Assembly (NCBI GenBank): GCA_964344935.1 | Contig: CAYFPL010000013.1 | Location: 1 to 64,000, forward strand | Source of the DNA: GCA-2731375 sp964344935 | GTDB lineage: Bacteria > Pseudomonadota > Alphaproteobacteria > GCA-2731375 | Reading direction: 5' to 3' | Length of the DNA stretch: 64,000 nt | Part shown: piece after piece, positions 9,123 through 18,328 of the stretch | Layout: the number at the start of each line of letters is the position of its first letter | Numbering within the stretch: the stretch's first letter is position 1 | Notes under the pieces: model-generated | Databases searched by the model: none | What the model was told of the DNA's origin: nothing | What the model saw: only the letters and a program-made list of their open reading frames with translations | Translations under genes and position numbers: made by a program

Positions 9123-9485
9123 ATGGCCAATTCAAAAGATCTGTTCAAGCGCCGCCAGCGGCGCAACCGCACAGCCCTGAAGAAGCGCAACGCCAGCCGG
9201 CCGCGGCTGTCGGTATTCCGCTCTTCCCAGCATATCTATGCCCAGTTGATCGACGATACGGCGGGCCGCACCCTGGCCGCCGCATCCAGCCTGGAAAAGG
9301 ATCTGCGCGGGTCGCTGAAGACCGGTGCCGACAAGGAGGCCGCCGCAAGGGTCGGCGCCCTGATCGCCGAACGGGCCAAGAGCGCGGGCGTCGAGACCGT
9401 GGTTTTCGATCGCGGCGGCTACAAATTTCACGGTCGGGTCAAAGCGCTGGCGGATGCTGCGCGCGAAGCCGGCCTGAGCTTTTAG
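9123..9485 (+). CDS. rplR: Ribosomal protein L18
   Basis: 50S protein L18, 120 residues, a 5S rRNA binder. An Arg/Lys-rich N terminus (FKRRQRRNRTALKKR) is followed by RLSVFRSSQHIYAQ and the C-terminal FDRGGYKFHGRVKALAD segment. It is spaced 9 bp after L6 and 15 bp before S5. Confidence 0.97.
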   Translation: MANSKDLFKRRQRRNRTALKKRNASRPRLSVFRSSQHIYAQLIDDTAGRTLAAASSLEKDLRGSLKTGADKEAAARVGALIAERAKSAGVETVVFDRGGYKFHGRVKALADAAREAGLSF

Positions 9486-9500
9486 AAAGGCGAAGTAGAT

Positions 9501-10067
9501 ATGGCACGCAATGATTTCGGCGATCGCGGCGAATCCGAGTTTGTCGACAAGCTTGTCCACATCAACCGGGTCGCCAAGGTGGTCAAGGGCGGCCGCCGTT
9601 TCGGTTTTGCCGCCCTGGTCGTGGTCGGCGACCAGAAGGGCCGCGTGGGTTTTGGCCACGGCAAGGCCCGCGAGGTGCCCGAAGCCATCCGCAAGGCTAC
9701 GGAAACCGCCAAAAAAGGCATGATCCGGGTGCCATTGCGGGAAGGCCGCACACTGCATCATGATATTCATGGCCGCCACGGCGCCGGCAAAGTGCTGCTC
9801 CGCGCCGCCCCTCCGGGTACCGGTATCATCGCAGGCGGCCCCATGCGCGCCGTCTTCGAATGTGTCGGCGTGCAGGACGTAGTGACCAAGTCCCAGGGCT
9901 CCTCAAACCCCTACAACATGGTCCGGGCCACCTTCGAAGCGTTGAAGAAACAGGTCTCGCCCCGCACGGTGGCCGCCAAGCGGGGTAAGAAGGTGGCTGA
10001 CATCATCGGCCGTCGCAGCCGCAACCGCGCCGTCGAAGCGGAAGCGGCAGAAGCGGCCGAAGCCTAG
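9501..10067 (+). CDS. rpsE: Ribosomal protein S5
   Basis: 30S protein S5, 188 residues, important for decoding accuracy. The double-stranded-RNA-binding-like N-terminal half (VHINRVAKVVKGGRRFGFAA) and the C-terminal half with GTGIIAGGPMRAV are intact. The last 15 residues are rich in Ala and Glu, a short version of the acidic tails on L3 and L17 in this window. Confidence 0.97.
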   Translation: MARNDFGDRGESEFVDKLVHINRVAKVVKGGRRFGFAALVVVGDQKGRVGFGHGKAREVPEAIRKATETAKKGMIRVPLREGRTLHHDIHGRHGAGKVLLRAAPPGTGIIAGGPMRAVFECVGVQDVVTKSQGSSNPYNMVRATFEALKKQVSPRTVAAKRGKKVADIIGRRSRNRAVEAEAAEAAEA

Positions 10068-10149
10068 CCGGGCGCTGTCAAAGGCGCCGGTGAAACCTAT
10101 TTGTGGCCAAAGTGCCTGGCCCTAGAGTTGCCAAGATGGAATGCAGACC

Positions 10150-10347
10150 ATGGCGAAAGAGACGAAAAAAACACTGACCGTAACCCAGATCGGCAGCCCC
10201 ATTGGGCGCCCGAAATGGCAGCGGGCGACCCTGGTTGGGCTGGGCCTGAACAAGATGCACAAATCCCGCGAGTTGGAGGATACTCCAGCCGTCCGCGGCA
10301 TGATCAACCGGGTGCATCACCTGGTCCGCGTTGAAGAAGAGGCGTAA
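10150..10347 (+). CDS. rpmD: Ribosomal protein L30
   Basis: 50S protein L30, 65 residues. An ATG at 10141 is also in frame, but the one at 10150 is better spaced from the AGATGGA purine stretch and gives the usual short start before LTVTQIGSPIGRP. The GLGLNKMHKSRELEDTP core is typical. An 82-bp spacer lies between S5 and this gene. Confidence 0.93.
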   Translation: MAKETKKTLTVTQIGSPIGRPKWQRATLVGLGLNKMHKSRELEDTPAVRGMINRVHHLVRVEEEA

Positions 10348-10350
10348 GCG

Positions 10351-10869
10351 ATGAAACTGAACGAATTACGCGACAATCCGGGCGCGCGGCATAAATCCAA
10401 ACGCCTCGGCCGCGGCCCCGGTTCCGGCAAGGGCAGGACATCCGGCCGTGGCAACAAGGGACAGAAATCCAGGTCGGGCGTTGCCATCAAGGGTTTCGAG
10501 GGCGGCCAGATGCCGCTCTATCGGCGCCTGCCGAAGCGCGGATTCAACAATATTTTCGCCAAACGCTACCAGGTGTTGAACCTGGGCAAGCTGCAAACGG
10601 CCATCGATGCGGGCAAGCTGGACGCGGCCAAGCCCATCGGTATCGAAGAATTGATCGCCTCGGGCGTAGTGCGGCGGGCCTGGGATGGGGTACGTCTTCT
10701 TGCAAAGGGCGAGTTGAAGGCCAAAGTAGACATTACGGTGGCTGGCGCCTCGGCCGGGGCCGTGGCGGCGGTGGAAGCCGCCGGTGGCAAGGTCACGGTG
10801 ACCGTAGCCAAGGAAGTCGCGGCCAAGGACAAGGCCGAAGATAAGGCTACGGACGAAGCCAAAGAGTAG
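10351..10869 (+). CDS. rplO: Ribosomal protein L15
   Basis: 50S protein L15, 172 residues. The Gly/Arg-rich N terminus (LGRGPGSGKGRTSGRGNKG) and the GFEGGQMPLYRRLPKRGF block are diagnostic. The C-terminal 20 residues form a charged Ala/Lys/Glu/Asp tail. It starts 3 bp after L30 and precedes secY by 65 bp. Confidence 0.97.
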   Translation: MKLNELRDNPGARHKSKRLGRGPGSGKGRTSGRGNKGQKSRSGVAIKGFEGGQMPLYRRLPKRGFNNIFAKRYQVLNLGKLQTAIDAGKLDAAKPIGIEELIASGVVRRAWDGVRLLAKGELKAKVDITVAGASAGAVAAVEAAGGKVTVTVAKEVAAKDKAEDKATDEAKE

Positions 10870-10934
10870 CGGCGCAGTGTAACAGGGGCGCTGCGGCGGG
10901 TTAGGCCCGTCCGGGCGCCAAAGGGACGATAGGA

Positions 10935-12281
10935 ATGGCATCAGCGGCTGAACAACTGGCGGCCAATATTAACTTCGGGGCCTTCTCCAAGGCGACGGAG
11001 TTGAAGAAGCGCCTTTGGTTCACCTTGGGCGCCCTGATCGTTTATCGCATCGGCACCTATATCCCCATTCCGGGCATCGATCCTGCCGCGCTGGCGGATA
11101 TCTTCGAACAGCAGCGGGGCGGCATCCTGGGCATGTTCGACGTGTTCTCTGGCGGCGCCCTGGGGCGCATGACCATCTTCGCCCTGAACATCATGCCGTA
11201 TATTTCCGCCTCCATTATCATTCAACTGCTGACCACGGTGTCGCCGCACTTGGAACAGTTGAAGAAGGAAGGCGAGCAGGGACGCAAGAAGATCAATCAA
11301 TACACCCGCTACGGCACCGTGGTCCTGACCGCGCTGCAGGCCTGGGGCATCGCCGCCGGGTTGGAGGGGATGACCGCCACGGGCGGGCAAAGTGTCGTTC
11401 TGGCAGCGGGCATGTTCTTCAAGGCAAGCACTGTGATCACCCTGGTGGGCGGCACCATCTTCCTGATGTGGCTAGGCGAGCAGATCACCGCCCGGGGCGT
11501 GGGCAATGGTATCTCCCTGATCATCTTCGCCGGCATTGTGGCGGAACTGCCTTCCGCCATCGCCTCGACCCTGGAACTGGGCCGCACCGGCGCTTTGAAC
11601 ACCTTGTTCATTCTGTTCCTGATCGTCCTGGTGATCGCCACCATCACCTTCATCGTCTTTATCGAGCGGGCCCAGCGCCGCATCGTCGTGCAATACCCGA
11701 AGCGCCAGGTCGGCCAGCGCATGTTCGGTGGCGAAAACACCCATATGCCGCTGAAGCTCAACACGGCCGGCGTCATTCCGCCGATCTTTGCTTCTTCCCT
11801 GCTGCTGCTGCCCGTGACCGTCGCCTCCTTCTCCGCCCAGGGCGGCCCGGAATGGCTGACCACGGTGACCTCGCTGTTGGGCCGGGGGCAGCCCCTCTAT
11901 CTGGGGCTCTATATCGGCGGCATCGTCTTCTTCTGCTTCTTCTACACCGCGATCGTCTTCAACCCGGCGGATACCGCGGATAATCTGAAGAAATACGGCG
12001 GTTTCATCCCCGGCATCCGACCCGGCAAGCGTACGGCGGAATATCTGGATTATGTACTGACCCGGCTGACGGTGGTTGGCGCGGGCTATCTGGCACTGGT
12101 CTGTCTGCTGCCGGAAATCCTGATGTCGCAGTATGCCGTGCCGTTCTATTTCGGCGGCACCTCGCTGCTGATCGTGGTCAGCGTGACCATGGATACGGTC
12201 AGCCAGATCCAATCGCACCTTCTGGCCCATCAGTACGAAGGCCTGATCAAGAAATCGAAGCTGCGGGGCCGTAACCGATGA
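10935..12281 (+). CDS. secY: Protein translocase subunit SecY
   Basis: Central channel of the Sec translocon in the inner membrane. The 448-residue protein has the expected ten hydrophobic segments, the first preceded by LKKRLWFTLGALIVYRIGTYIPIPG, the signature around IMPYISASIIIQLL, and the cytoplasmic loop with PKRQVGQRMFGG. Its stop overlaps the ATG of adk (ATGA), the usual spc-operon arrangement in alphaproteobacteria. Confidence 0.98.
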   Translation: MASAAEQLAANINFGAFSKATELKKRLWFTLGALIVYRIGTYIPIPGIDPAALADIFEQQRGGILGMFDVFSGGALGRMTIFALNIMPYISASIIIQLLTTVSPHLEQLKKEGEQGRKKINQYTRYGTVVLTALQAWGIAAGLEGMTATGGQSVVLAAGMFFKASTVITLVGGTIFLMWLGEQITARGVGNGISLIIFAGIVAELPSAIASTLELGRTGALNTLFILFLIVLVIATITFIVFIERAQRRIVVQYPKRQVGQRMFGGENTHMPLKLNTAGVIPPIFASSLLLLPVTVASFSAQGGPEWLTTVTSLLGRGQPLYLGLYIGGIVFFCFFYTAIVFNPADTADNLKKYGGFIPGIRPGKRTAEYLDYVLTRLTVVGAGYLALVCLLPEILMSQYAVPFYFGGTSLLIVVSVTMDTVSQIQSHLLAHQYEGLIKKSKLRGRNR

Positions 12282-12928
12282 GGCTTATTCTTCTCGGACC
12301 CCCGGGCGCGGGCAAGGGCACCCAGGCCCAGCGCCTGGTTGATGCCTACAACATCGTGCAGTTGTCCACGGGCGATATGCTGCGCGCCGCGGTGGCGGCC
12401 GGCACCGAGATCGGCAAGCGGGCCAAGGCTGTAATGGAAGCAGGCGATCTGGTTTCCGACGATATTCTGGTTGGCATGATCTCGGACCGGGTGAACGAGG
12501 ACGATTGCCGCAATGGTTTCATCCTGGACGGTTTCCCCCGCACCCTGGCCCAGGCCGAGGCGCTCGAGGAAATGCTGGCGGAAAAATCCCTGAAGTTGGA
12601 CGCGGTGATCGAAATGCAGGTGGACGACGCCCTGCTGATCGACCGCATAACGGGGCGTTATACCTGTGCCAATTGCGGTGCCGGCTATCACGACACCAAT
12701 TTGAAGCCGAAAGTTGAAGGAATTTGCGACAATTGCGGGCGTAGCGAGTTTGGCCGCCGTTCGGACGACAATGCCGAGGCAGTGACGACCCGGCTGCAAG
12801 CCTATCACGAACAAACGGCGCCCCTGCTGCCCTTCTACCGGCAAAAGGGTAATCTTAGGACGGTTGATGGCATGGCTGACATAGATGATGTGACCAAGGC
12901 CATGAAAGCCGCTTTGGATGGGGCTTAA
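12278..12928 (+). CDS. adk: Adenylate kinase, zinc-finger LID type
   Basis: Interconverts ATP plus AMP and two ADP. The 216-residue protein has the P-loop GPPGAGKGT at 7-15, the AMP-binding STGDMLRAA near 30-38 and the DGFPRTL motif near 84-90. The LID carries four cysteines (130, 133, 150 and 153), so it probably binds a structural zinc as in many alphaproteobacterial and Gram-positive enzymes. Coupled to secY through a 4-base overlap. Confidence 0.97.
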   Translation: MRLILLGPPGAGKGTQAQRLVDAYNIVQLSTGDMLRAAVAAGTEIGKRAKAVMEAGDLVSDDILVGMISDRVNEDDCRNGFILDGFPRTLAQAEALEEMLAEKSLKLDAVIEMQVDDALLIDRITGRYTCANCGAGYHDTNLKPKVEGICDNCGRSEFGRRSDDNAEAVTTRLQAYHEQTAPLLPFYRQKGNLRTVDGMADIDDVTKAMKAALDGA

Positions 12929-12932
12929 GGCA

Positions 12933-12961
12933 TTGACTTACCGTCAAAAAAGCAGTAATTC
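12933..12961 (+). promoter_or_regulatory. Possible promoter before rpsM
   Basis: The 163-bp gap between adk and rpsM is the largest so far and contains TTGACT at 12933-12938, 17 bases, then TAATTC at 12956-12961. The -35-like hexamer is good, the -10-like hexamer is weak. TGAC and GTCA around the spacer start also form a small inverted repeat. A promoter here would let S13, S11 and RpoA be made separately; this is inference. Confidence 0.3.
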
Positions 12962-13091
12962 GCGGGGTTCCACAAGCATAGTGAACACCGCTTTGTTGGT
13001 TGCTCCCTTGGGCGGGATCTGAACCGATTGGAAAACCTGTCGGACCGCGCGAATTGGGCGGTTGCGGCAAGACGAGGACAAGGAGAAGCTG

Positions 13092-13463
13092 GTGGCGCGG
13101 ATAGCTGGCATCAATATTCCGACCAACAAACGGGTCGAGATTTCTTTGACGTATATCCATGGTATTGGCCGTACCAAGGCCGTGGAGATTTGTGAAAAAG
13201 TTGGCATTCCCAGGGAACGCCGGGTTTCGGAATTATCCGATCAGGAAGTCATTCAAATTCGCGAAGTGATCGACCAGGACCATATGGTCGAGGGCGATCT
13301 GCGCCGCGAAGTGGCGATGAACATCAAACGGCTGATGGATTTGGGCTGTTATCGCGGCATCCGTCACCGCAAGGGCCTGCCGCTGCGCGGTCAGCGCACC
13401 CATACAAACGCGCGCACGCGCAAGGGTCCGGCACGGCCCATCGCCGGCAAAAAGAAGGCGTAA
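13092..13463 (+). CDS. rpsM: Ribosomal protein S13
   Basis: 30S head protein S13, about 123 residues. A TTG at 13062 would give a longer protein, but the GTG at 13092 follows an AAGGAG site by seven bases and gives the family start VARIAGINIPTNKRV. The YIHGIGRT helix-hairpin-helix and C-terminal GLPLRGQRTHTNARTRKG are conserved. Confidence 0.96.
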   Translation: MARIAGINIPTNKRVEISLTYIHGIGRTKAVEICEKVGIPRERRVSELSDQEVIQIREVIDQDHMVEGDLRREVAMNIKRLMDLGCYRGIRHRKGLPLRGQRTHTNARTRKGPARPIAGKKKA

Positions 13464-13472
13464 GGTTAGCTT

Positions 13473-13862
13473 ATGGCAAAGGAACGTACACGCGTCCGCC
13501 GCCGCGAGAAGAAAAACATCATCTCGGGCGTGGCGCACGTCAATGCGACATTTAACAACACCATGATTTCCATCTCCGATGTGCAGGGCAACGTCATTGC
13601 CTGGTCGTCGGCAGGTGCACAGGGGTTCAAGGGCTCCCGTAAGTCGACACCATATGCGGCCCAGATGGCGGCGGAAGATGCCGGCCAAAAGGCCCAGGAA
13701 CATGGCATGAAGTCCCTTGAGGTATTTGTTAAGGGCCCTGGTTCGGGGCGGGAATCCGCGCTTCGGGCATTACAGGCTGTGGGTTTCACCATTACTTTCA
13801 TCAAGGACGTGACGCCGATACCGCATAACGGTTGTCGGCCACCCAAACGGCGTCGGGTCTAG
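13473..13862 (+). CDS. rpsK: Ribosomal protein S11
   Basis: 30S platform protein S11, 129 residues, with NATFNNTMISISDVQGN, the WSSAGAQGFKGSRKSTP block and a basic C terminus ending PPKRRRV. It lies 9 bp after S13. The 98-bp spacer to rpoA contains a perfect CCGGGA-TAT-TCCCGG inverted repeat at 13916-13930, of unknown role. Confidence 0.97.
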   Translation: MAKERTRVRRREKKNIISGVAHVNATFNNTMISISDVQGNVIAWSSAGAQGFKGSRKSTPYAAQMAAEDAGQKAQEHGMKSLEVFVKGPGSGRESALRALQAVGFTITFIKDVTPIPHNGCRPPKRRRV

Positions 13863-13960
13863 TCCTCTTCGCCGCCATTCCATTGGATGCGCGGTAGGAC
13901 AAGGACCCAAAAGTTCCGGGATATTCCCGGGTGCGGCGTTGACGAACGCGAGGATACGAC

Positions 13961-14977
13961 GTGATCCAGAAGAACTGGCAAGAACTTATCAAACCGAACA
14001 AACTGAGCATCGATGCCGAGGTTGATCCCGAGCGCAAGGCGACCCTGGTGGCCGAACCGCTGGAGCGGGGCTTCGGTCTGACGCTGGGCAATGCGCTCAG
14101 GCGCATCCTGCTCTCATCCCTGCACGGCGCGGCGGTGACCTCGCTGCAGATTGACGGGGTGCTGCATGAATTCTCCTCCATCCCCGGCGTGCGCGAGGAC
14201 GTCACCGACATCGTCCTGAACATCAAGGCCCTGGCCGTGCGTCTGCACAGCGAAGGCCCGCGGCGGATGACCCTGAAGGCGGAGGGGCCCGGCCCGGTCA
14301 CCGCCGCCAGCCTGGAGATGGGCCCGGATATCGAGGTGGTGACCCCGGATCTGGTGATCTGCCATCTGGACCAGGGCGCCAAGCTGTCCATGGAATTCAC
14401 CGTCGACAGCGGCAAGGGCTATCGCGCGGCCGAGCATAACCGCGGCGAGGACAGTCCCATCGGCCTAATCCCCGTGGACAGCGTCTTCAGCCCCGTACGC
14501 CAGGTGGCCTACCGGGTGGAGAACTCCCGCGAAGGGCAGATCCTGGACTACGACAAACTGACCATGGATGTGGAGACCGACGGCACCGTAACGCCCGAGG
14601 ACGCCATCGCCTATGCCGCCCGCATCTTGCAGGACCAGTTGCAGCTCTTCATCAATTTCGAGGAGCCGCGCGAGGAGCCGGTGCATGCCGAGCCCGAACA
14701 GCCGCGCATCAACCGCAACCTGCTGCGCAAGGTGGACGAATTGGAACTGTCCGTTCGTTCTACCAATTGCCTGAAGAACGACAACATCATCTATATCGGC
14801 GATCTGGTGCAGAAATCGGAATCCGAGATGCTGCGCACACCCAACTTCGGTCGCAAATCCCTGAACGAGATCAAGGAAGTGCTGACCCAGATGGGCCTGC
14901 ATCTGGGCATGGAAGTCGCCGAATGGCCGCCGGAGAATATCGACGATCTGGCGAAACAGATGGAAACGGAATTCTAG
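13961..14977 (+). CDS. rpoA: RNA polymerase alpha subunit
   Basis: Alpha subunit of RNA polymerase, 338 residues. The N-terminal domain has the ERGFGLTLGNALRRILLSS assembly helix, and the C-terminal domain (from about 250) has the LELSVRSTNCLKN and NFGRKSLNEIKEVL segments that bind UP elements and activators. Initiation is at GTG 13961 after a GAGGAT site, giving the typical MIQKNWQELIKP start. Confidence 0.98.
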   Translation: MIQKNWQELIKPNKLSIDAEVDPERKATLVAEPLERGFGLTLGNALRRILLSSLHGAAVTSLQIDGVLHEFSSIPGVREDVTDIVLNIKALAVRLHSEGPRRMTLKAEGPGPVTAASLEMGPDIEVVTPDLVICHLDQGAKLSMEFTVDSGKGYRAAEHNRGEDSPIGLIPVDSVFSPVRQVAYRVENSREGQILDYDKLTMDVETDGTVTPEDAIAYAARILQDQLQLFINFEEPREEPVHAEPEQPRINRNLLRKVDELELSVRSTNCLKNDNIIYIGDLVQKSESEMLRTPNFGRKSLNEIKEVLTQMGLHLGMEVAEWPPENIDDLAKQMETEF

Positions 14978-15016
14978 TCCCAGGGATTTACTGGGGTTGG
15001 ATAAAGGAGACGCGAC

Positions 15017-15442
15017 ATGCGGCATCGTAAAAGTGGACGCAAACTGAGCCGGAGCAGCTCGCACCGCAAGGCGATGTTCGCCAACATGGCCTGCGCCCTG
15101 ATCAAGCATGAGCAGATCAAAACCACGCTTCCCAAGGCCAAGGAATTGCGCCCCATCGTGGAGAAGCTGATCACCCTGGCCAAGCGGGGCGATCTGCACG
15201 CCCGGCGCCTGGCTTATTCCCGCCTGCCCGACAAGGCCATGGTGGCTAAATTGTTCGACGTTCTGGGTGAACGCTATCAGGACCGCCAAGGCGGCTACAT
15301 CCGGATCATCCGCGCCAATTTCCGCTATGGCGATTGTGCGCCCATGGCCTATATCGAATTTGTCGATCGCGATGAGGACGCCAAGGGCCTGGATTCCGGA
15401 CCCGTGATGGACGATGACGACGACGAGGATGTCGCCGCCTGA
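15017..15442 (+). CDS. rplQ: Ribosomal protein L17
   Basis: 50S protein L17, 141 residues, last gene of the alpha operon. MRHRKSGRKLSRSSSHRKAM at the N terminus and the YIRIIRANFRYGDCAPMAYIE segment are standard. The final 20 residues are an Asp-rich tail. A strong intrinsic terminator follows 36 bp later. Confidence 0.97.
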   Translation: MRHRKSGRKLSRSSSHRKAMFANMACALIKHEQIKTTLPKAKELRPIVEKLITLAKRGDLHARRLAYSRLPDKAMVAKLFDVLGERYQDRQGGYIRIIRANFRYGDCAPMAYIEFVDRDEDAKGLDSGPVMDDDDDEDVAA

Positions 15443-15478
15443 TCGTGAATGCCCACGACGGCAAGACAAGATCACATT

Positions 15479-15510
15479 GGGGCGGCCTTGCGGCTGCCCC
15501 GATTGTTTTT
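15479..15510 (+). terminator. Intrinsic terminator of the ribosomal operon
   Basis: A nine-base-pair stem (GGGGCGGCC with GGCTGCCCC, one G-U pair) closes a TTGC loop and is followed by GATTGTTTTT. It stands directly after rplQ and ends the long ribosomal transcription unit. Confidence 0.85.
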
Positions 15511-15538
15511 GCGGCATCCTAGGCGGCATTGGGTGACG

Positions 15539-15574
15539 TTGAGCAAGACTTTGAGCAAGACTCTGAGCAAAGGG
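15539..15574 (+). repeat. Three-copy 12-bp tandem repeat
   Basis: Two perfect copies of TTGAGCAAGACT (15539-15550, 15551-15562) and a diverged third (CTGAGCAAAGGG, 15563-15574) lie just upstream of the protease gene, after the ribosomal terminator. They could be a protein-binding array or replication slippage; the sequence alone does not decide. Confidence 0.6.
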
Positions 15575-15584
15575 TAGGTAGGCT

Positions 15585-17003
15585 GTGAAAGGTTTCCGGG
15601 CGGCGTCTGTCGTATTTGCCATTGTTCTGGCCCTGTCTGTGCCGTCCCCGCAGGCGGCGGCCAAACAGGTGCCGCTAAGCAAGGCGGAGATCCAGCTTTC
15701 CTTTGCGCCCCTGGTGAGACGGGCGGCCCCGGCGGTGGTCAATATCTATACCCGGCGGGTGGTGGAGCAGGTCTTGCGTTCGCCCCTGTTCGACGACCCC
15801 TTCTTCCGCCGCTTCTTTGGCGAACGTTTCGGCGGGCCCGAGCGGCGGCGTCAGCGGCGGCAGAACTCATTGGGCTCGGGTGTGTTGTTGACCGCCGACG
15901 GCATGATCGTCACCAACCACCACGTCATCGATGGCGCCGACGAGATCACCGTGGCGCTGTCCGACCGCCGCGAGTTTGATGCCAAACTGTTGCTGGCCGA
16001 CGAACGCACCGACCTTGCCGTCCTGAAGATCGAGACCGAGGGCGAGGCATTGCCCTATCTGAAGCTGCGGGATTCCGACAGTTTGGAGGTGGGCGATCTG
16101 GTCTTGGCCATCGGCAATCCGTTCAATGTGGGCCAGACGGTAACCTCGGGCATCGTCTCCGCCCTGGCACGCACGGGCATTGGGGTTTCGGACTTCCAGT
16201 TCTTCATTCAGACCGATGCGGCCATCAATCCAGGCAATTCGGGCGGCGCCCTGATCACCATGGACGGCAGGCTGGTGGGCGTCAATTCGGCGATCTATTC
16301 CAAGACGGGCGGCTCCCACGGCATCGGCTTTGCCGTGCCCTCGTCCATGGTGCGGGCGGTGCTGGCTTCAGCCAAGTCAGGCCATCCTTACGTCAAGCGG
16401 CCCTGGCTGGGTGCCGCCACCCAGGCGGTGACGCCGGACATCGCCGCCTCCATCGGCATGAAGCGTCCCCTGGGTGTGATGGTGCGCTCCGTCTTTCCCG
16501 ACGGGCCGGCGGCCCGGGCCGGGATCGAGATCGGTGACGTGATCCTGGCCGTGGACGGCCACGAGGTGGCCTCGCCCAAGGCATTGAACTTCCGTCTGGG
16601 CACCCGCATGATCGGCGATCAGGCCCCATTCGCCCTATACCGCGACGGCGACCGGCGCAAGGTCAATCTGCGCCTTGAGGCCGCGCCGGAAACCCCGCCC
16701 CGCAACCTGACAGAGCTGGCCGGCCGCCAGCCTTTGACCGGTGCCCGGGTGGCCAATCTGTCCCCCGCCCTGGCCGAGGAACTGGGGCTGGAGACCTTGG
16801 ATCAGGGTGTCATCATCATCAACGTACAGCGCCAAACCCCGGCCCGGCGCTACCTGCGCCCCGGCGACAAGATCCTGCAGATCAACGAAACCCGCATCGA
16901 CACGGTGGCGGACCTTGTCGCCGCACTGGAGGCGCCGGTGGAGAAATGGCGCATCACCATGCAGCGGGGCGACAAGATGCGCACCATCCGGTTTAGCTTA
17001 TGA
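15585..17003 (+). CDS. Periplasmic DegP/DegQ-type serine protease
   Basis: HtrA-family protease and chaperone for envelope quality control. The 472-residue precursor has a Sec signal peptide (about residues 1-26, ending AAA), a trypsin-like domain with catalytic triad H113 (TNHHVI), D143 (RTDLAVL) and S219 (GNSGG), and two PDZ domains (about 285-375 and 385-470). A basic, Phe/Arg-rich loop at 65-93 resembles the LA loop. The GTG start at 15585 follows TAGGTAGG. The end overlaps rarA by four bases, so the two are probably co-expressed. Confidence 0.93.
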   Translation: MKGFRAASVVFAIVLALSVPSPQAAAKQVPLSKAEIQLSFAPLVRRAAPAVVNIYTRRVVEQVLRSPLFDDPFFRRFFGERFGGPERRRQRRQNSLGSGVLLTADGMIVTNHHVIDGADEITVALSDRREFDAKLLLADERTDLAVLKIETEGEALPYLKLRDSDSLEVGDLVLAIGNPFNVGQTVTSGIVSALARTGIGVSDFQFFIQTDAAINPGNSGGALITMDGRLVGVNSAIYSKTGGSHGIGFAVPSSMVRAVLASAKSGHPYVKRPWLGAATQAVTPDIAASIGMKRPLGVMVRSVFPDGPAARAGIEIGDVILAVDGHEVASPKALNFRLGTRMIGDQAPFALYRDGDRRKVNLRLEAAPETPPRNLTELAGRQPLTGARVANLSPALAEELGLETLDQGVIIINVQRQTPARRYLRPGDKILQINETRIDTVADLVAALEAPVEKWRITMQRGDKMRTIRFSL

Positions 17004-18328
17004 GCAACCTGTTCGAGGCCGCTGGCATGGACCAAGGCCCCACCCGGCCCCTGGCGGAACGCCTGCGTCCCGGCGATCTGGATCAGGTGATTGGCCAGGA
17101 CCATCTGCTGGGCCCGGACGGCGCGTTGCGGCGCATGCTCTCCGCCGGGCGTATGGCCTCTTTGGTCCTGTGGGGGCCGCCGGGTAGTGGCAAGACCACC
17201 ATCGCCCGTTTGCTGGCAGCCCATGTGGGGTTGCACTTCGAACAGCTATCGGCGGTGTTCTCCGGCGTGGCGGATCTGCGCAAGGCCTTCGCCGCGGCCG
17301 CCGAGAGGCGTGTCAGTGGCCAGGGTACATTGTTGTTCGTGGATGAGATCCACCGCTTCAACCGCTCGCAGCAGGACGGATTTTTGCCGTATGTGGAGGA
17401 CGGCACCATCATCCTTGTGGGTGCCACGACGGAAAACCCGTCCTTTGAACTGAACGCCGCCCTGCTTTCCCGCTGCCAGGTGCTGGTGCTCAACCGCCTG
17501 GACGACGCCGCCCTGGAGGAATTGCTGCAGCGGGCCGAGGCCTTGAGCGGACGGGAACTGCCGCTGGAGGACGAGGCACGGTTGACCCTGCGTGCCATGG
17601 CCGACGGCGACGGCCGTTTCGTTCTCAATCTGGCCGAGGAACTACTCGCTCTTGACGACGGTGCACCTCTGGATGTGGCGGCCTTGAGCCAGGCCCTGCA
17701 GCGCCGGGCGCCGGTCTACGACAAGGCCCAGGAAGGCCATTACAATCTGATCAGCGCCCTGCACAAATCCCTGCGCGGCTCGGACGTGAATGCCTCGCTC
17801 TATTGGCTGGCCAGGATGCTGACCGCCGGCGAACAGCCCCTTTACATCGCCCGGCGGCTGGTGCGTTTCGCGGTGGAGGACATTGGTCTCGCCGACCCTC
17901 AGGCCCTGGTCCAGGCCAACGCCGCCAAGGAGGCCTTTGATTTTCTGGGCAGCCCCGAGGGTGAACTGGCCATCGCCCAGGCGGTGATCTATCTGGCCAC
18001 TGCGCCCAAGTCGAACGCGGCTTACAAGGCCCTGGGCCAGGCCAGCGGCGCAGCGCGAGAGACCGGTTCCCTGATGCCGCCGAAACACATCCTGAATGCG
18101 CCCACCTCGCTGATGAAGGATCTGGGCTATGGCAAGGGCTATGTCTATGACCATGGCACCGAGGAAGGTTTTTCCGGGCAGGACTATTTCCCCGAACAGA
18201 TGGCGCGGCAGGATTTCTACACGCCGGCGGAACGGGGATTTGAACGGGAAATCGCCAAACGCATGGCATATTGGGATAAACTGCGCCAGACGGGGATGTC
18301 CGGAGGCGGGGAGGATCCCGATACATGA
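17000..18328 (+). CDS. rarA: Replication-associated AAA+ ATPase RarA (MgsA)
   Basis: Clamp-loader-like ATPase acting at stalled replication forks. The 442-residue protein has the N-terminal LAERLRPGDLDQVIGQDHLLG block, Walker A GPPGSGKT at 59-66, Walker B LLFVDEIHRFN with D115-E116, the sensor GATTENPSFE, and the C-terminal region with the YDHGTEEGFSGQDYFPE signature. It overlaps its neighbours by four bases on each side (ATGA), forming a protease-rarA-crcB unit. Confidence 0.95.
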   Translation: MSNLFEAAGMDQGPTRPLAERLRPGDLDQVIGQDHLLGPDGALRRMLSAGRMASLVLWGPPGSGKTTIARLLAAHVGLHFEQLSAVFSGVADLRKAFAAAAERRVSGQGTLLFVDEIHRFNRSQQDGFLPYVEDGTIILVGATTENPSFELNAALLSRCQVLVLNRLDDAALEELLQRAEALSGRELPLEDEARLTLRAMADGDGRFVLNLAEELLALDDGAPLDVAALSQALQRRAPVYDKAQEGHYNLISALHKSLRGSDVNASLYWLARMLTAGEQPLYIARRLVRFAVEDIGLADPQALVQANAAKEAFDFLGSPEGELAIAQAVIYLATAPKSNAAYKALGQASGAARETGSLMPPKHILNAPTSLMKDLGYGKGYVYDHGTEEGFSGQDYFPEQMARQDFYTPAERGFEREIAKRMAYWDKLRQTGMSGGGEDPDT

